Assembly: GCF_030462475.1 (NCBI RefSeq)
Contig: NZ_JASMRZ010000011.1
Coordinates: 1 to 37,129 of the forward strand
DNA from: Variovorax sp. CAN15
GTDB lineage: Bacteria; Pseudomonadota; Gammaproteobacteria; Burkholderiales; Burkholderiaceae_C
Length of the DNA stretch: 37,129 nucleotides
Reading direction: 5' to 3'
Shown: positions 1-8,043 of the stretch, in pieces
Position numbering within the stretch: position 1 is the stretch's first letter
Layout of the letters: each line of letters starts with the position of its first letter
Made by a program: the position numbers and the translations under genes
The notes under the pieces: model-generated
Databases searched by the model: none
The model's input: only the letters and a program-made list of their open reading frames with translations
Told to the model about the DNA's origin: nothing

Positions 1-1
1 C

Positions 2-145
2 AAGAAGATCGCGCTGCTGCTGGCGCGCATGAGGGCGCTTTTATGTCGCGCCAGGCGCTGCGCAGCCATGAAAAGGCTCTTGGAGCGCTACTTGGTCGCT
101 GTCGCTGGGCTGTGGCCCCATCGTCGCGAAATCAGCTTCACCTGA
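2..145 (+). CDS. possible 3' end of an unidentified gene, cut by window edge
   Basis: An open frame enters from the left edge and ends at a TGA at 143-145. It encodes about 47 residues, rich in Leu, Arg and Ala, with no motif I recognise. The only support is that a plus-strand intrinsic terminator lies about 50 bases downstream (195-218), so a plus-strand transcript probably ends here. The overlapping frame starting at 43 is an alternative but looks like a GC-rich shadow. Coding status is uncertain. Confidence 0.25.
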   Translation, partial: KKIALLLARMRALLCRARRCAAMKRLLERYLVAVAGLWPHRREISFT

Positions 146-147
146 AA

Positions 148-182
148 GAAAAAACCCCGCGTTCCAGAAAACGGGGGGTTCG
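148..182 (-). terminator. intrinsic terminator behind the cytochrome c' gene
   Basis: Read on the minus strand, a CCCCG/CGGGG stem is followed by a run of six T. It lies about 60 bases beyond the stop codon at 242 and is well placed to end the cytochrome c' transcript. Confidence 0.55.
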
Positions 183-194
183 TCAGCAGTCTGA

Positions 195-218
195 GGGCGC
201 TCCATGGAGCGCCCTTTT
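195..218 (+). terminator. intrinsic terminator, plus strand
   Basis: A perfect GGGCGCTC/GAGCGCCC stem with a CATG loop is followed by TTTT. It would end transcription of whatever plus-strand gene enters from the left edge. Confidence 0.6.
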
Positions 219-241
219 GTCTTGCCGCGGTCCGCTACTGA

Positions 242-688
242 TTACCGTGCGCGGAAGCTGTCGTGGCAAGCCTTGCAGCTCGCGGCGGCAGGGCCGAACT
301 GCGCCTTGAGCGCGTCGATGTTGCCGGCCTTGGCGGCGCTCGCCGGCTTGCCGGCTTCCTCGATCAGCTTCTGCTGGCGCTCCTTGAACTTGGCGTCTTC
401 CTTCCATATCTCGGGCCCGGCCTTGCCGCCCTCGGTGCCGGCACCGAAAGCCGCCCAGGGCAGCTTCGCCATGTCGGCGACCACTTCGGCATTCTCCGTG
501 GCAGCGGCTGCGTCGTAGGGCACGCGGCCGTTGGCCATGGCGCCGAGGCGGCCGAAGTGCTGGCTCATCACGAACAGCGCGCTCTGGCGGTACTTGATGG
601 CGTCTTAGGGCTTGGCGAACTGGGCGGCAGCGGGAAGGGACATGGCTGCGCAGGCGGCTGCGACAGCCAGGGAGGCGAATCGGCTCAT
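242..688 (-). pseudogene. cytochrome c' (c556-type), broken by an in-frame TAA at codon 28
   Basis: The frame from ATG 688, behind a GAGGA ribosome site, encodes a signal peptide (residues 1-22, ending AAA) and then a cytochrome c' domain. The heme-binding CKACH sits at residues 138-142, close to the C-terminus as is usual for this family of four-helix periplasmic c-type cytochromes. Full length would be 148 codons. Codon 28 is TAA (plus-strand bases 605-607), just after the predicted cleavage site, and everything downstream is intact and in frame. I infer a single change from a GAA or similar codon. The next usable start (ATG near 571) would give a protein with no signal peptide, which could not be matured in the periplasm. 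A divergent cytochrome b561 gene follows, a pairing in which the b-type protein may donate electrons to the c-type one. The stop could also be a sequencing or assembly error. Confidence 0.8.
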
Positions 689-848
689 GGGTGATCCTCG
701 CGTGGGGGAAAAACGCCATCGTGCGCGGCGCTGCGGGCGAGTTTAGGGGCGGGTCGTGCCGGCCGCATAGCAACAACCCGAAGCGGCCTGGGGCCCGGAC
801 TTTGCTAATCTGCGCCTTCCGCAGCATCGCGCCTCCGCGCCATCCTCG

Positions 849-1559
849 ATGACCGACTCCTCCGTGGCCGCCTTACGCGCGGCCTCCGGCCCCGCTGCCC
901 GCACCAGGGTCTGGGACCTGCCGACGCGCCTTTTCCATTGGGCACTGGCCATCGCCGTGTTCGGCATGATCGGCACCGGCCTGAACGGTGCGATGGAATG
1001 GCACTTCCGCGTCGGCTACTCGGTCCTTGCGCTGTTGCTGTTCAGGCTGCTCTGGGGTTTCGCAGGCGGGCGCTGGTCGCGCTTCGGGTCCTTCGTCTAC
1101 GGACCGGGTTCGCTCGCGGCCTATCTGCGCGGACGGGCGCATCCCGATCACCTGATCGGCCATACGCCGTTGGGGGCGCTGTCGGTGTTCGCGGTCTTGA
1201 TCATCCTCGCGCTACAGGTCGCGACCGGCCTGATGGCCGACGACGAGATATCGGCCTCCGGGCCGCTGACGCGCTTCGTCTCCGGCGACATCGTGAGCCT
1301 GGCCACCGGCTGGCACAAGGCGCAGGGCAAGTGGATCGTGATCGCTCTCGCAAGCCTGCACGTGGTGGCGGTGCTGTTCCACGTGGTCGTCAAGCGGCAC
1401 CGCCTGGTGCGACCGATGGTGACGGGCGACAAGCTGGTCGCCCCCGCGAGCGGCCGGATGGCGCCCAGCCGCGACGACGCGGCTTCGCGCTGGCTGGCGC
1501 TGGTGTTGTTCGCGCTGTGCGCGGGCGTGTCCTGGTGGATTTCCTCGTTGCGCGTATGA
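849..1559 (+). CDS. cytochrome b561 family membrane protein
   Basis: This 236-residue protein belongs to the prokaryotic cytochrome b561 / Ni-hydrogenase b-type family, four-helix inner-membrane proteins that bind two b hemes and pass electrons between quinol and periplasmic acceptors. Histidines suited to heme ligation are H30 (in the LPTRLFHW segment typical of the family), H52, H171 and H178. Hydrophobic helices lie near 30-45, 55-72, 108-130 and 163-183, with a further C-terminal helix near 215-232. It diverges from the broken cytochrome c' gene, its likely electron partner. Its TGA overlaps the ATG of the next gene in the sequence ATGA, so the two are translationally coupled. Confidence 0.88.
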   Translation: MTDSSVAALRAASGPAARTRVWDLPTRLFHWALAIAVFGMIGTGLNGAMEWHFRVGYSVLALLLFRLLWGFAGGRWSRFGSFVYGPGSLAAYLRGRAHPDHLIGHTPLGALSVFAVLIILALQVATGLMADDEISASGPLTRFVSGDIVSLATGWHKAQGKWIVIALASLHVVAVLFHVVVKRHRLVRPMVTGDKLVAPASGRMAPSRDDAASRWLALVLFALCAGVSWWISSLRV

Positions 1560-2143
1560 GCTTTTCCATTTCACGTCCCCTGCCGCTGTCGGCCATGCCG
1601 GCGGTGATGCTAGTCATCCCTGAAGGGGCCCACGAGATCGAGGCGGCGCGCACGATCTTTCGCGACTACGCGGGTTCGCTGGGCATTGACCTCGATTTCC
1701 AGGATTTCGACGGCGAACTGGCGCAACTGCCCGGTGAATACACCGAACCGCGCGGCACGCTGCTGCTGGCATTGGTCGATGCGGCGAACGTCAAGGAAGA
1801 GGCCGGGCGCCAGGCGCCGACGCTCAGGCGAGCCGACGGCACGCTGGCCCACGTGGCAGGCTGTTGCGCGCTGCGGCCGTTGGACAACGCGGACTATGCG
1901 AACGCGGCGGAAATGAAGCGCCTGTACGTGCGCCCTGGCTTCCGTGGGCTGGGGCTGGGCCGCCAGCTGGCCGAGGCGATCCTCGATGCCGCACGCAGCG
2001 CGGGCTACGGCTGCGTGCTGCTCGACACGCTCGACGACATGGAGTCGGCCCGGGCGCTGTACGAAGACCTGGGTTTCGTGGAGGTGCCGCCTTACTATCA
2101 CAACCCCGTCGCCGGGGCTCACTACCTGAAAGTGGAGCTTTAG
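1556..2143 (+). CDS. GNAT-family N-acetyltransferase
   Basis: This 195-residue protein has a GNAT fold: acetyl-CoA-binding motif A, with the RGLGLG signature at residues 130-135, follows a beta-strand reading EMKRLYVRP. The C-terminal part (ARALYEDLGFVEVPPYY) is the usual end of the domain. The substrate cannot be told from sequence. I chose ATG 1556 because it overlaps the stop of the cytochrome b561 gene by four bases (ATGA); an internal ATG at residue 14 is an alternative. The open frame extends far upstream, but that part runs out of phase through the b561 gene. Confidence 0.85.
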   Translation: MSFSISRPLPLSAMPAVMLVIPEGAHEIEAARTIFRDYAGSLGIDLDFQDFDGELAQLPGEYTEPRGTLLLALVDAANVKEEAGRQAPTLRRADGTLAHVAGCCALRPLDNADYANAAEMKRLYVRPGFRGLGLGRQLAEAILDAARSAGYGCVLLDTLDDMESARALYEDLGFVEVPPYYHNPVAGAHYLKVEL

Positions 2144-2228
2144 CGCCTCACGCTGTACGCACTTTGTGTCGCTTCGCCAACCCCTGCGGGGAGCGGGCCG
2201 GCTGCTTCGGGCGGCCGTGCGCGGCGGC
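2144..2228 (-). repeat. REP-like extragenic palindrome, copy 1
   Basis: The minus strand matches copies at 27379-27467 and 36568-36657. The shared core reads GCGwAGCGACACrAAGTGCG, preceded by a C-block/G-block hairpin. Its tail starts one base after the stop of the acetyltransferase gene. This copy is the most diverged of the three. Confidence 0.65.
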
Positions 2229-2248
2229 CCTCCCGAAGAACTCAAGAT

Positions 2249-2755
2249 TCAGCCGCGAGCCTGGGCCAGAAGCGTATCGGCGTCGCTGACTTCGAACTTG
2301 CCCGGTGCCTCGACGTTGAGCGTCGCGACCTTGCCGTCCTTCACGAGCATCGAATAGCGGTTGCTGCGCAAGCCCATGCCGCGGCCGGTCAGGTCGAGCG
2401 TGAGGCCGGTGGCTTTCGCGAAGTCGGCGCTGCCGTCGGCCAGCATGCGCACCTTGGCGCCGGTCTTCTGGTCGCGCGCCCAGGCGCCCATCACGAAGGC
2501 GTCGTTCACGCTCACGCACCAGATCTCGTCCACACCGGCGGCCTTGAAGTCGTCGAAATGCTGCACATAACCCGGCACGTGCTTGGCCGAACAGGTGGGG
2601 GTGAAGGCGCCGGGCAGCGCGAACAGCGCGATGGTCTTGCCCGCCGTTGCCTTGGCCACGTCCACCGGGTTCGGCCCGATGCTGCAACCTTCACCCTCGA
2701 CTTCGGAATATTCCTGCAGGGTGGCCGAGGGAAGGGTGTCGCCGACTTTGATCAT
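2249..2755 (-). CDS. Prx5-type peroxiredoxin (thiol peroxidase)
   Basis: This 168-residue protein reduces hydrogen peroxide and alkyl peroxides through a reactive cysteine. The active-site segment PGAFTPTCS places the peroxidatic Cys at residue 55 with the family's Pro and Thr around it; the arginine in RSNRYSML near residue 133 fits the conserved active-site Arg. C24 and C80 are possible resolving cysteines. Length and motifs fit the Prx5/AhpE-like group, often glutathione- or glutaredoxin-dependent; the reductant is not shown by sequence. Start ATG 2755 has an AGGAG site nine bases upstream. An S10-operon terminator ends only about 15 bases before this ATG, leaving no room for a promoter between them. 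Confidence 0.9.
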   Translation of the reverse strand: MIKVGDTLPSATLQEYSEVEGEGCSIGPNPVDVAKATAGKTIALFALPGAFTPTCSAKHVPGYVQHFDDFKAAGVDEIWCVSVNDAFVMGAWARDQKTGAKVRMLADGSADFAKATGLTLDLTGRGMGLRSNRYSMLVKDGKVATLNVEAPGKFEVSDADTLLAQARG

Positions 2756-2770
2756 TGAATGTGCTCCTGG

Positions 2771-2802
2771 AAAAAGAAAACGGCCCACATTGTGGGCCGT
2801 TT
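2771..2802 (-). terminator. intrinsic terminator ending the rplC-rpsQ operon
   Basis: On the minus strand an 11-bp stem (AAACGGCCCAC/GTGGGCCGTTT) with a 3-base loop is followed by TTTTCTTTTT. It lies 30 bases after the rpsQ stop and directly in front of the peroxiredoxin ribosome-binding site. Confidence 0.85.
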
Positions 2803-2831
2803 CCGGATGGGCTGTATCGAGCCGGGGATGA

Positions 2832-3101
2832 TCAGACCAGAACGGCCTTCTCGACCAGACGGGTCACGACCCAGTTCTTGGTCTTCGAGATCGGACGGCT
2901 TTCCGTGATCTCGATGGTGTCGCCCAGCTTGTACTCGCCCTTTTCGTCGTGGGCGTGGTACTTGCTCGTCTTGGCCACGATCTTGCCGTAGAGCTCGTGC
3001 TTCACACGGCGCTCGACCAGCACGGTCACGGTCTTGGCACGCTTGTCGCTGACCACCTTGCCGATCAAGGTGCGCTTGAGGGATTTTTTAGCTTCCGTCA
3101 T
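2832..3101 (-). CDS. rpsQ: 30S ribosomal protein S17
   Basis: The 89-residue protein is S17, a primary 16S rRNA-binding protein of the 30S body with an OB fold; family features are the [16 protein letters not shown] strand pair and [13 protein letters not shown]. Start ATG 3101 is chosen because AAGGAG lies at proper spacing; an upstream GTG at 3107 would sit against that site. It is the last ribosomal gene of this operon and is followed by a terminator. The spc operon (rplN onward), which follows S17 in many bacteria, is not next to it here. Confidence 0.97.
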   Translation of the reverse strand: MTEAKKSLKRTLIGKVVSDKRAKTVTVLVERRVKHELYGKIVAKTSKYHAHDEKGEYKLGDTIEITESRPISKTKNWVVTRLVEKAVLV

Positions 3102-3110
3102 GTTCACTCC

Positions 3111-3359
3111 TTACTTGGCGGCTTGGGTTTCTTGCTGCTTCTGGGCAAGAATGGTCTTGGCGCGCGCGATGTCGCGGCGGGTCACGCGCAGCGTCGAGGT
3201 GTTCGACAGCTGTTGCGTGGCCTTCTGCATGCGCAGGCCGAAGTGGGCCTTCTGCAGATCCTTGATTTCGGCTTGCAGACCCGCGACGTCCTTCGTGCGC
3301 AGGGTTGCGGCCTTCGTCACCTTGGCGGCAGCCGCGGTGTTCTTCTTACGTGTTGCCAT
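3111..3359 (-). CDS. rpmC: 50S ribosomal protein L29 with N-terminal extension
   Basis: L29 binds 23S rRNA near the polypeptide exit tunnel. Residues 18-82 are an ordinary L29: two long helices, with [17 protein letters not shown] and [12 protein letters not shown] recognisable. The first 17 residues are extra compared with the usual 63-68-residue protein and are rich in Ala and Lys. The ATG at 3359 has a GAGGAG site, which supports translation of the extension; a GTG at codon 15 would give a normal-length protein but lacks a spaced ribosome site. The gene lies between rplP and rpsQ, as in the standard S10 operon. Confidence 0.95.
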   Translation of the reverse strand: MATRKKNTAAAAKVTKAATLRTKDVAGLQAEIKDLQKAHFGLRMQKATQQLSNTSTLRVTRRDIARAKTILAQKQQETQAAK

Positions 3360-3372
3360 GGGTGTTCTCCTC

Positions 3373-3789
3373 TCAGGCGCCGAGCTGGCGAGCGACGAAC
3401 GTCGTACGCAGCGGAAGCTTGGCGGCGGCCAGGCGGAACGCTTCGCGGGCGAGTTCTTCGGGCACGCCGACGATCTCGAACACGATCTTGCCAGGCTGGA
3501 TCTCGGCGACGTAGTACTCGGGGTTGCCCTTGCCGTTACCCATCCGCACTTCGGCGGGCTTGGTAGAGATCGGCTTGTCGGGGAACACGCGGATCCAGAT
3601 ACGGCCACCGCGCTTCACGTGACGCGAAATCGCGCGACGAGCGGCTTCGATCTGGCGCGCCGTCAGGCGGCCGCGGTCGGTGCATTTGAGACCGAAGTCA
3701 CCGAACGCAACCGAGTTACCCGTGGTTGCGATGCCGGTGTTGCGGCCCTTTTGTTCCTTGCGGAACTTTCTGCGTGCAGGTTGCAGCAT
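3373..3789 (-). CDS. rplP: 50S ribosomal protein L16
   Basis: The 138-residue protein is L16, which contacts the A-site tRNA and helps organise the peptidyl transferase centre. Diagnostic segments are the N-terminal [17 protein letters not shown], the [17 protein letters not shown] segment and [13 protein letters not shown]. Length is normal. It is preceded by rpsC and followed by rpmC with short gaps, in the standard S10 order. Confidence 0.98.
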   Translation of the reverse strand: MLQPARRKFRKEQKGRNTGIATTGNSVAFGDFGLKCTDRGRLTARQIEAARRAISRHVKRGGRIWIRVFPDKPISTKPAEVRMGNGKGNPEYYVAEIQPGKIVFEIVGVPEELAREAFRLAAAKLPLRTTFVARQLGA

Positions 3790-3841
3790 GTTTTGTTACT
3801 CCGTGAGGGCCCCAGGCGCTTGCGCGCCCGGGAGCGACCGA

Positions 3842-4756
3842 TTACTCGGTCTTGGCACCGTCCGCTGCTGCAGCGGGCGCGGCTTTGCGGACGCGCTTAA
3901 CGGCGGGTTTCGAGTCTGCACCGGCACCGCCGGTTGCTTCCGCGGGCTTGTCGCTGCCATCGGCCGGAGCGGTGTTGCCACCGATCGGGCCGCGGGCACC
4001 GGCGCGCGGGCCGGGGCCACGGCGGTCGCTGCCCGGACGGTCGCCACCGGGGCGGCCATCGCGGCGGGGACCACGCGGGCGACGTTCTTCTTCGGGACGC
4101 GGCGTCTCGACGGCGGGCAGGTCGTTACGACCCAGCGTGTCGCCCTTGTAGACCCAGACCTTGACGCCGATGACGCCGTAGGTGGTCTTGGCTTCCGAGG
4201 TGCCGTAGTCAATGTCGGCGCGCAGGGTGTGGAGAGGCACGCGACCTTCGCGGTACCACTCGGTACGAGCGATTTCGATACCGTTCAGGCGGCCAGCCGA
4301 CATGATCTTGATGCCCAGGGCACCCAGACGCATGGCGTTCTGCATGGCGCGCTTCATGGCGCGGCGAAACATGATCCGCTTTTCGAGCTGCTGCGTGATG
4401 CTGTCGGCGATCAGCTGCGCATCGATTTCGGGCTTGCGCACTTCTTCGATGTTGACCGCGACCGGCACGCCGAGCTGCTTGCCCAGTTCGCGCTTGAGGT
4501 TCTCGATGTCTTCACCCTTCTTGCCGATCACGACGCCCGGACGTGCCGAGTAGATCGTGATGCGTGCGTTCTTGGCGGGACGTTCGATCATGACGCGCGA
4601 GACCGAAGCGTTCTTCAGCTTCTTCTTCAGGTATTCGCGGACCTTGATGTCTTCGGCCAGCATGCCCGCGAAATCGCGGTCGCTTGCGTACCAGCGGCTG
4701 GACCAGTTACGGGTAACCGCAAGGCGGAACCCGGTTGGGTGGATTTTCTGTCCCAT
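3842..4756 (-). CDS. rpsC: 30S ribosomal protein S3 with long low-complexity C-terminal tail
   Basis: Residues 1 to about 218 are a normal S3: an N-terminal domain beginning [12 protein letters not shown], a KH domain with [10 protein letters not shown] near 75-83, and the C-terminal S3 domain ending near VWVYKGD. S3 lies at the mRNA entry channel and has helicase-like activity with S4. About 86 further residues follow (219-304): first an RG/PG/D-rich stretch ([15 protein letters not shown] and similar), then an Ala/Lys-rich end. The E. coli protein has 233 residues against 304 here. The true start is ATG 4756; the frame runs 16 codons further upstream inside rplV. Confidence 0.97.
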   Translation of the reverse strand: MGQKIHPTGFRLAVTRNWSSRWYASDRDFAGMLAEDIKVREYLKKKLKNASVSRVMIERPAKNARITIYSARPGVVIGKKGEDIENLKRELGKQLGVPVAVNIEEVRKPEIDAQLIADSITQQLEKRIMFRRAMKRAMQNAMRLGALGIKIMSAGRLNGIEIARTEWYREGRVPLHTLRADIDYGTSEAKTTYGVIGVKVWVYKGDTLGRNDLPAVETPRPEEERRPRGPRRDGRPGGDRPGSDRRGPGPRAGARGPIGGNTAPADGSDKPAEATGGAGADSKPAVKRVRKAAPAAAADGAKTE

Positions 4757-4773
4757 ATTTCTTCCAGGCCTTC

Positions 4774-5106
4774 TTAGTTGCCGACCGTCACGTACACATG
4801 GCACGTGGGCTTGCTGATGCGATTGCCGCGACCCTTGGCCCGCGCGGTGAAGCGCTTGAGCGTTGCACCTTGCTCGACGTAGATGGTCTTGACCTTCAGC
4901 TCGTCGATGTCGGCACCGTCGTTGTGCTCGGCGTTGGCGATAGCCGACTCCAGCACCTTCTTGATGATCACAGCGGCCTTCTTCTGCGTGAATTGCAGAA
5001 CGTTGAGCGCTTGATCGACCTTCTTGCCGCGGATCAGGTCAGCGACCAGACGGCCCTTGTCGACCGACAGGCGGACACCGCGGAGGACTGCACGTGTTTC
5101 AGACAT
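4774..5106 (-). CDS. rplV: 50S ribosomal protein L22
   Basis: The 110-residue protein is L22, whose long beta-hairpin lines the nascent-peptide exit tunnel. The C-terminal part [18 protein letters not shown] is the conserved loop where macrolide-resistance changes occur in other bacteria; nothing here looks altered. It lies between rpsS and rpsC in the standard order. Confidence 0.98.
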   Translation of the reverse strand: MSETRAVLRGVRLSVDKGRLVADLIRGKKVDQALNVLQFTQKKAAVIIKKVLESAIANAEHNDGADIDELKVKTIYVEQGATLKRFTARAKGRGNRISKPTCHVYVTVGN

Positions 5107-5115
5107 GGTCGTTCC

Positions 5116-5394
5116 TTACTTCTTCTGGACTTTCTTGTCCGCGGGGTGCCCCTTGAACGTGCGCGTGAGCGCAAATTCGCCGAGCTTGTGGCCGACCATC
5201 TGGTCGGTGATGTACACAGGCACGTGTTGCTTGCCGTTGTGCACAGCGATGGTCAGGCCGATGAACTCGGGCAGAACCATCGAGCGGCGCGACCAGGTCT
5301 TGATCGGCTTCTTGTCCTTGGTCGTCACGGCCTTGTCGGCCTTGGCCACGAGGTGGTGGTCGACGAACGGACCCTTTTTGAGAGAGCGAGTCAT
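5116..5394 (-). CDS. rpsS: 30S ribosomal protein S19
   Basis: The 92-residue protein is S19 of the 30S head, near the decoding-site tRNA and forming a complex with S13. The start [15 protein letters not shown] and the block [17 protein letters not shown] are diagnostic. Length is normal. It is preceded by rplB with a 10-base gap and followed by rplV. Confidence 0.98.
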   Translation of the reverse strand: MTRSLKKGPFVDHHLVAKADKAVTTKDKKPIKTWSRRSMVLPEFIGLTIAVHNGKQHVPVYITDQMVGHKLGEFALTRTFKGHPADKKVQKK

Positions 5395-5404
5395 TGGCTA
5401 TCCC

Positions 5405-6229
5405 TTACTTCTTGCGACGCGACACGATGAAGACCTGCGTGCGCTTGTTGTTGCGGGTCCGATAACCCTTGGTCAGGTTGCCCCACGGGTCGACCGGATG
5501 ACGGCCTTCGCCAGTCTTGCCTTCGCCGCCACCGTGCGGGTGGTCCACAGGGTTCATCACCACGCCGCGAACGGTCGGGCGAATACCCATGTGACGCTTC
5601 ACACCGGCCTTGCCGAGCTGGCGCAGGCTGTGCTCTTCGTTGGCCACTTCACCGATGGTCGCGCGGCATTCGATATGAATGCGGCGGACTTCGCCCGAAC
5701 GCATGCGGACCTGGGCGTAGACGCCTTCACGGGCCAGCAGCGTGGCCGACGTACCGGCCGAACGAGCGATCTGCGCGCCCTTGCCGGGTTGCAGTTCGAT
5801 GCAGTGGATCGTCGAACCCACCGGGATGTTGCGGATCGGCAGGGTGTTGCCGGCGCGGATCGGCGCTTCGGAGCCCGACAGCAGCGTCGCACCGGCTTCC
5901 AGACCGCGCGGGGCGATGATGTAGCGGCGCTCGCCGTCGGCGTAGCAGACCAGAGCGATGTGGGCGGTGCGGTTCGGGTCGTATTCGATGCGTTCGACCT
6001 TGGCCGGGATGCCGTCCTTGTTGCGCACGAAGTCGACCACGCGGTAGTGGTGCTTGGCACCGCCGCCACGATGACGGATCGTGATGTGGCCGTTGTTGTT
6101 GCGGCCGGCCTTCTGGAACTGGGGTTCCAGCAGGGGAGCGTGAGGAGCACCCTTGAACAGGTGGTCACGCGAGATCTTCACCGCGCCGCGTTGGCCCGGC
6201 GAAGTGGGTTTCATCTTGATGACGGCCAT
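5405..6229 (-). CDS. rplB: 50S ribosomal protein L2
   Basis: The 274-residue protein is L2, needed for 50S assembly and peptidyl transfer. The C-terminal segment [20 protein letters not shown] carries the conserved histidine associated with that role. ATG 6229 gives the standard start [15 protein letters not shown]; the much longer open frame upstream runs through rplW in another phase. The gap to rplW is only a few bases. Confidence 0.98.
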   Translation of the reverse strand: MAVIKMKPTSPGQRGAVKISRDHLFKGAPHAPLLEPQFQKAGRNNNGHITIRHRGGGAKHHYRVVDFVRNKDGIPAKVERIEYDPNRTAHIALVCYADGERRYIIAPRGLEAGATLLSGSEAPIRAGNTLPIRNIPVGSTIHCIELQPGKGAQIARSAGTSATLLAREGVYAQVRMRSGEVRRIHIECRATIGEVANEEHSLRQLGKAGVKRHMGIRPTVRGVVMNPVDHPHGGGEGKTGEGRHPVDPWGNLTKGYRTRNNKRTQVFIVSRRKK

Positions 6230-6231
6230 GA

Positions 6232-6567
6232 TTAAGCGCCTTCCCCGACGAGGTTGAGCTCTTGACCGGCCTTCAGCGTCACATAGGCCTTGCGAACGTT
6301 GTCGCGGCGGCCGACGGACTTGCCGAAGCGCTTGGTCTTGCCCTTGGTGTTGAGCACCGATACACCCTTGACCTCGACCTTGAACATCAGTTCGACGGCG
6401 GCCTTGATTTCGGGCTTGGTGGCGTCTTGCAGCACCTTGAAAGTGACAGAGTTCGACTTCTCGCCGACCATCGTGGCCTTTTCGGACACGACTGGGGCGA
6501 CCAGCACGTTCATGAGACGGCCTTCGTCGAACTGGCGTTGTGCAGGGGTGGGGTTCACGCGGCTCAT
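6232..6567 (-). CDS. rplW: 50S ribosomal protein L23
   Basis: The 111-residue protein is L23, which sits at the tunnel exit and docks trigger factor and SRP. The core SEKATMV...[17 protein letters not shown] is recognisable. The N-terminal 18 residues ([18 protein letters not shown]) are longer than in E. coli. I accept this start because its ATG overlaps the rplD stop (ATGA at 6564-6567), implying translational coupling. Confidence 0.97.
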   Translation of the reverse strand: MSRVNPTPAQRQFDEGRLMNVLVAPVVSEKATMVGEKSNSVTFKVLQDATKPEIKAAVELMFKVEVKGVSVLNTKGKTKRFGKSVGRRDNVRKAYVTLKAGQELNLVGEGA

Positions 6568-7184
6568 GCGAACATCTCCTTGAGCTTGTCGACGGCACCC
6601 TTGGTGACCAGCACCTTCTTGTAGTGAACCAGCGACACCGGATCGGCGTAACGGGGTTCGACCACGAGAACGTTGACCAGATTGCGCGAGGCGAGGTACA
6701 GGTTTTCGTCGACTTCTTCGGCGATCACGAGCACGGACTCGAGATTCATCGCCTTGAAACGGGCAGCCAGCGGCTTGGTCTTGGGCGAGTCGACCTTGAT
6801 CGAATCGACCACGGCCAGACGGCCTTCGCGGGCGAGCTGCGAGAAGATGGACGCCATGCCGGCGCGATACATCTTCTTGTTGATCTTCTGCGAGAAGTTT
6901 TCGTCAGGCATGTTCGGGAAGATCCGGCCGCCTCCGCGCCACAGCGGCGAGGAAGTCATACCGGCGCGGGCGCGGCCCGTTCCTTTTTGCTTGAAAGGCT
7001 TCTTGGTCGAGTGCTTGACCTGCTCGCGGTCCTTCTGGGCGCGCGTGCCTTGGCGTGCGTTGGCCTGGAATGCGACGACGATCTGGTGGACTAGGTCTTC
7101 GTTGTAGTCACGGCCGAACACGGTCTCGGGGGCGTCGTACTTCGACGCAGCCTGGCCTTGTTCGTTCAGGAGTTCGAGTTCCAT
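6564..7184 (-). CDS. rplD: 50S ribosomal protein L4
   Basis: The 206-residue protein is L4. Its globular domain sits on the ribosome surface, and an extended loop ([28 protein letters not shown]) reaches the exit tunnel. In E. coli L4 also represses its own operon by binding the S10 mRNA leader; here the equivalent leader would be the one in front of rplC. Its start overlaps the rplC stop by one base (TAATG) and its stop overlaps the rplW start. Confidence 0.97.
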   Translation of the reverse strand: MELELLNEQGQAASKYDAPETVFGRDYNEDLVHQIVVAFQANARQGTRAQKDREQVKHSTKKPFKQKGTGRARAGMTSSPLWRGGGRIFPNMPDENFSQKINKKMYRAGMASIFSQLAREGRLAVVDSIKVDSPKTKPLAARFKAMNLESVLVIAEEVDENLYLASRNLVNVLVVEPRYADPVSLVHYKKVLVTKGAVDKLKEMFA

Positions 7185-7864
7185 TACTTCGCTCCTTCAG
7201 CCGCTTGCGGCTTGGCCTTGATGGCGGGACGCACGGTGACGAAGCCACCCTTCGAACCCGGAATCGCGCCCTTGATGAGCAGCAGTTGACGCGCTTCGTC
7301 GATGCGGAAGACGTCGAGGTTTTGGGTGGTGCGGGTGACGTCGCCGAGGTGGCCAGTCATGCGCTTGCCGGGGAACACGCGGCCGGGGTCCTGCGCCATA
7401 CCGATCGAGCCGGGCACGTTGTGCGAACGACTGTTACCGTGCGACGCGCGCTGCGAGCTCATGTTGTGACGCTTGATCGTGCCAGCGTAGCCCTTGCCGA
7501 TGGAAGTGCCCTGCACGTCCACCTTCTGGCCCACGGAGAAGACGCTTGCCACCGGGATCACGCCGCCAGCCTTGTGCTGACCTGCGGTATCGGCGGTAAC
7601 GCGGAATTCCTGGATGATTTCGCCAGCTTCGACACCCGCCTTGGCGAGGTGGCCGGCTTCGGGCTTGGTCACGCGCGATGCCTTGCGCGAACCGAACGTC
7701 ACCTGCAGGGCGACGTAGCCATCGTTCTCTTGGGACTTGATCTGGGTCACGCGGTTGTTGGACACATCCACCACCGTGACAGGGACTGCGTCCCCGTCAT
7801 CGGTGAAGAGACGCATCATCCCCACCTTGCGGCCCAGCAACCCGAGGGAGTTGCTCAGACTCAT
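7184..7864 (-). CDS. rplC: 50S ribosomal protein L3
   Basis: The 226-residue protein is L3, an early assembly protein near the peptidyl transferase centre. The start [20 protein letters not shown] and the segment [28 protein letters not shown] are diagnostic; the glutamine in GMAQDPG is the site methylated by PrmB in E. coli. ATG 7864 has a GGAG site; an in-frame extension of about 57 codons has no ribosome site and overlaps the promoter. It is first in its operon because rpsJ is separated from it by 2.5 kb. Confidence 0.97.
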   Translation of the reverse strand: MSLSNSLGLLGRKVGMMRLFTDDGDAVPVTVVDVSNNRVTQIKSQENDGYVALQVTFGSRKASRVTKPEAGHLAKAGVEAGEIIQEFRVTADTAGQHKAGGVIPVASVFSVGQKVDVQGTSIGKGYAGTIKRHNMSSQRASHGNSRSHNVPGSIGMAQDPGRVFPGKRMTGHLGDVTRTTQNLDVFRIDEARQLLLIKGAIPGSKGGFVTVRPAIKAKPQAAEGAK

Positions 7865-8006
7865 TTGTTTTCTCCAAAAAATGGAAGCTTCCTTCGCCGC
7901 TGCCACTTCAATTGGCGACAGCGTTTGCCGGGTTTCCCCGAACTGCGGAAGAAGGTTGATAAATCTCTGCTCGCATAGCGCCCATATGGACGCAACAAGG
8001 GCAGAG
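7865..8006 (-). promoter_or_regulatory. about 140-base 5' leader of the rplC operon
   Basis: Between the predicted transcription start (about 8006) and the rplC ATG lie about 140 bases with no gene. One possible structure is CGCTG...CCA pairing with TGG...CAGCG around a loop ATTGAAG; the palindrome GGAAGCTTCC lies closer to the start codon. Leaders of this length in front of the S10 operon mediate L4 autoregulation in gammaproteobacteria. Whether this one does is inference. Confidence 0.35.
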
Positions 8007-8012
8007 CCAGCG

Positions 8013-8042
8013 ATTATAGCCCGCGCGGCGGGCACTGTGCAA
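8013..8042 (-). promoter_or_regulatory. sigma70-type promoter of the rplC operon
   Basis: On the minus strand a perfect -10 box TATAAT (8013-8018) lies 18 bases from a -35 box TTGCAC (8037-8042). It provides a separate start for rplC-rpsQ, fitting the separation from rpsJ. Confidence 0.75.
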
Positions 8043-8043
8043 G

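Noticed and set aside
689..848. Promoter pair in the cytochrome divergent region
   Set aside because: A TAATCT-like -10 on the plus strand has no acceptable -35 at the right distance; too weak to report.
938..1555. Upstream extension of the acetyltransferase frame to 401 codons
   Set aside because: This part overlaps the cytochrome b561 gene in another phase and has Arg/Pro-rich composition; ATG 1556 with the ATGA overlap is the sensible start.
3034..7978. Several long plus-strand open frames across the S10 operon
   Set aside because: They lie antisense to unmistakable ribosomal protein genes, have repetitive Arg/Ala/Asp-rich composition and no ribosome sites; this is normal third-position GC shadowing.
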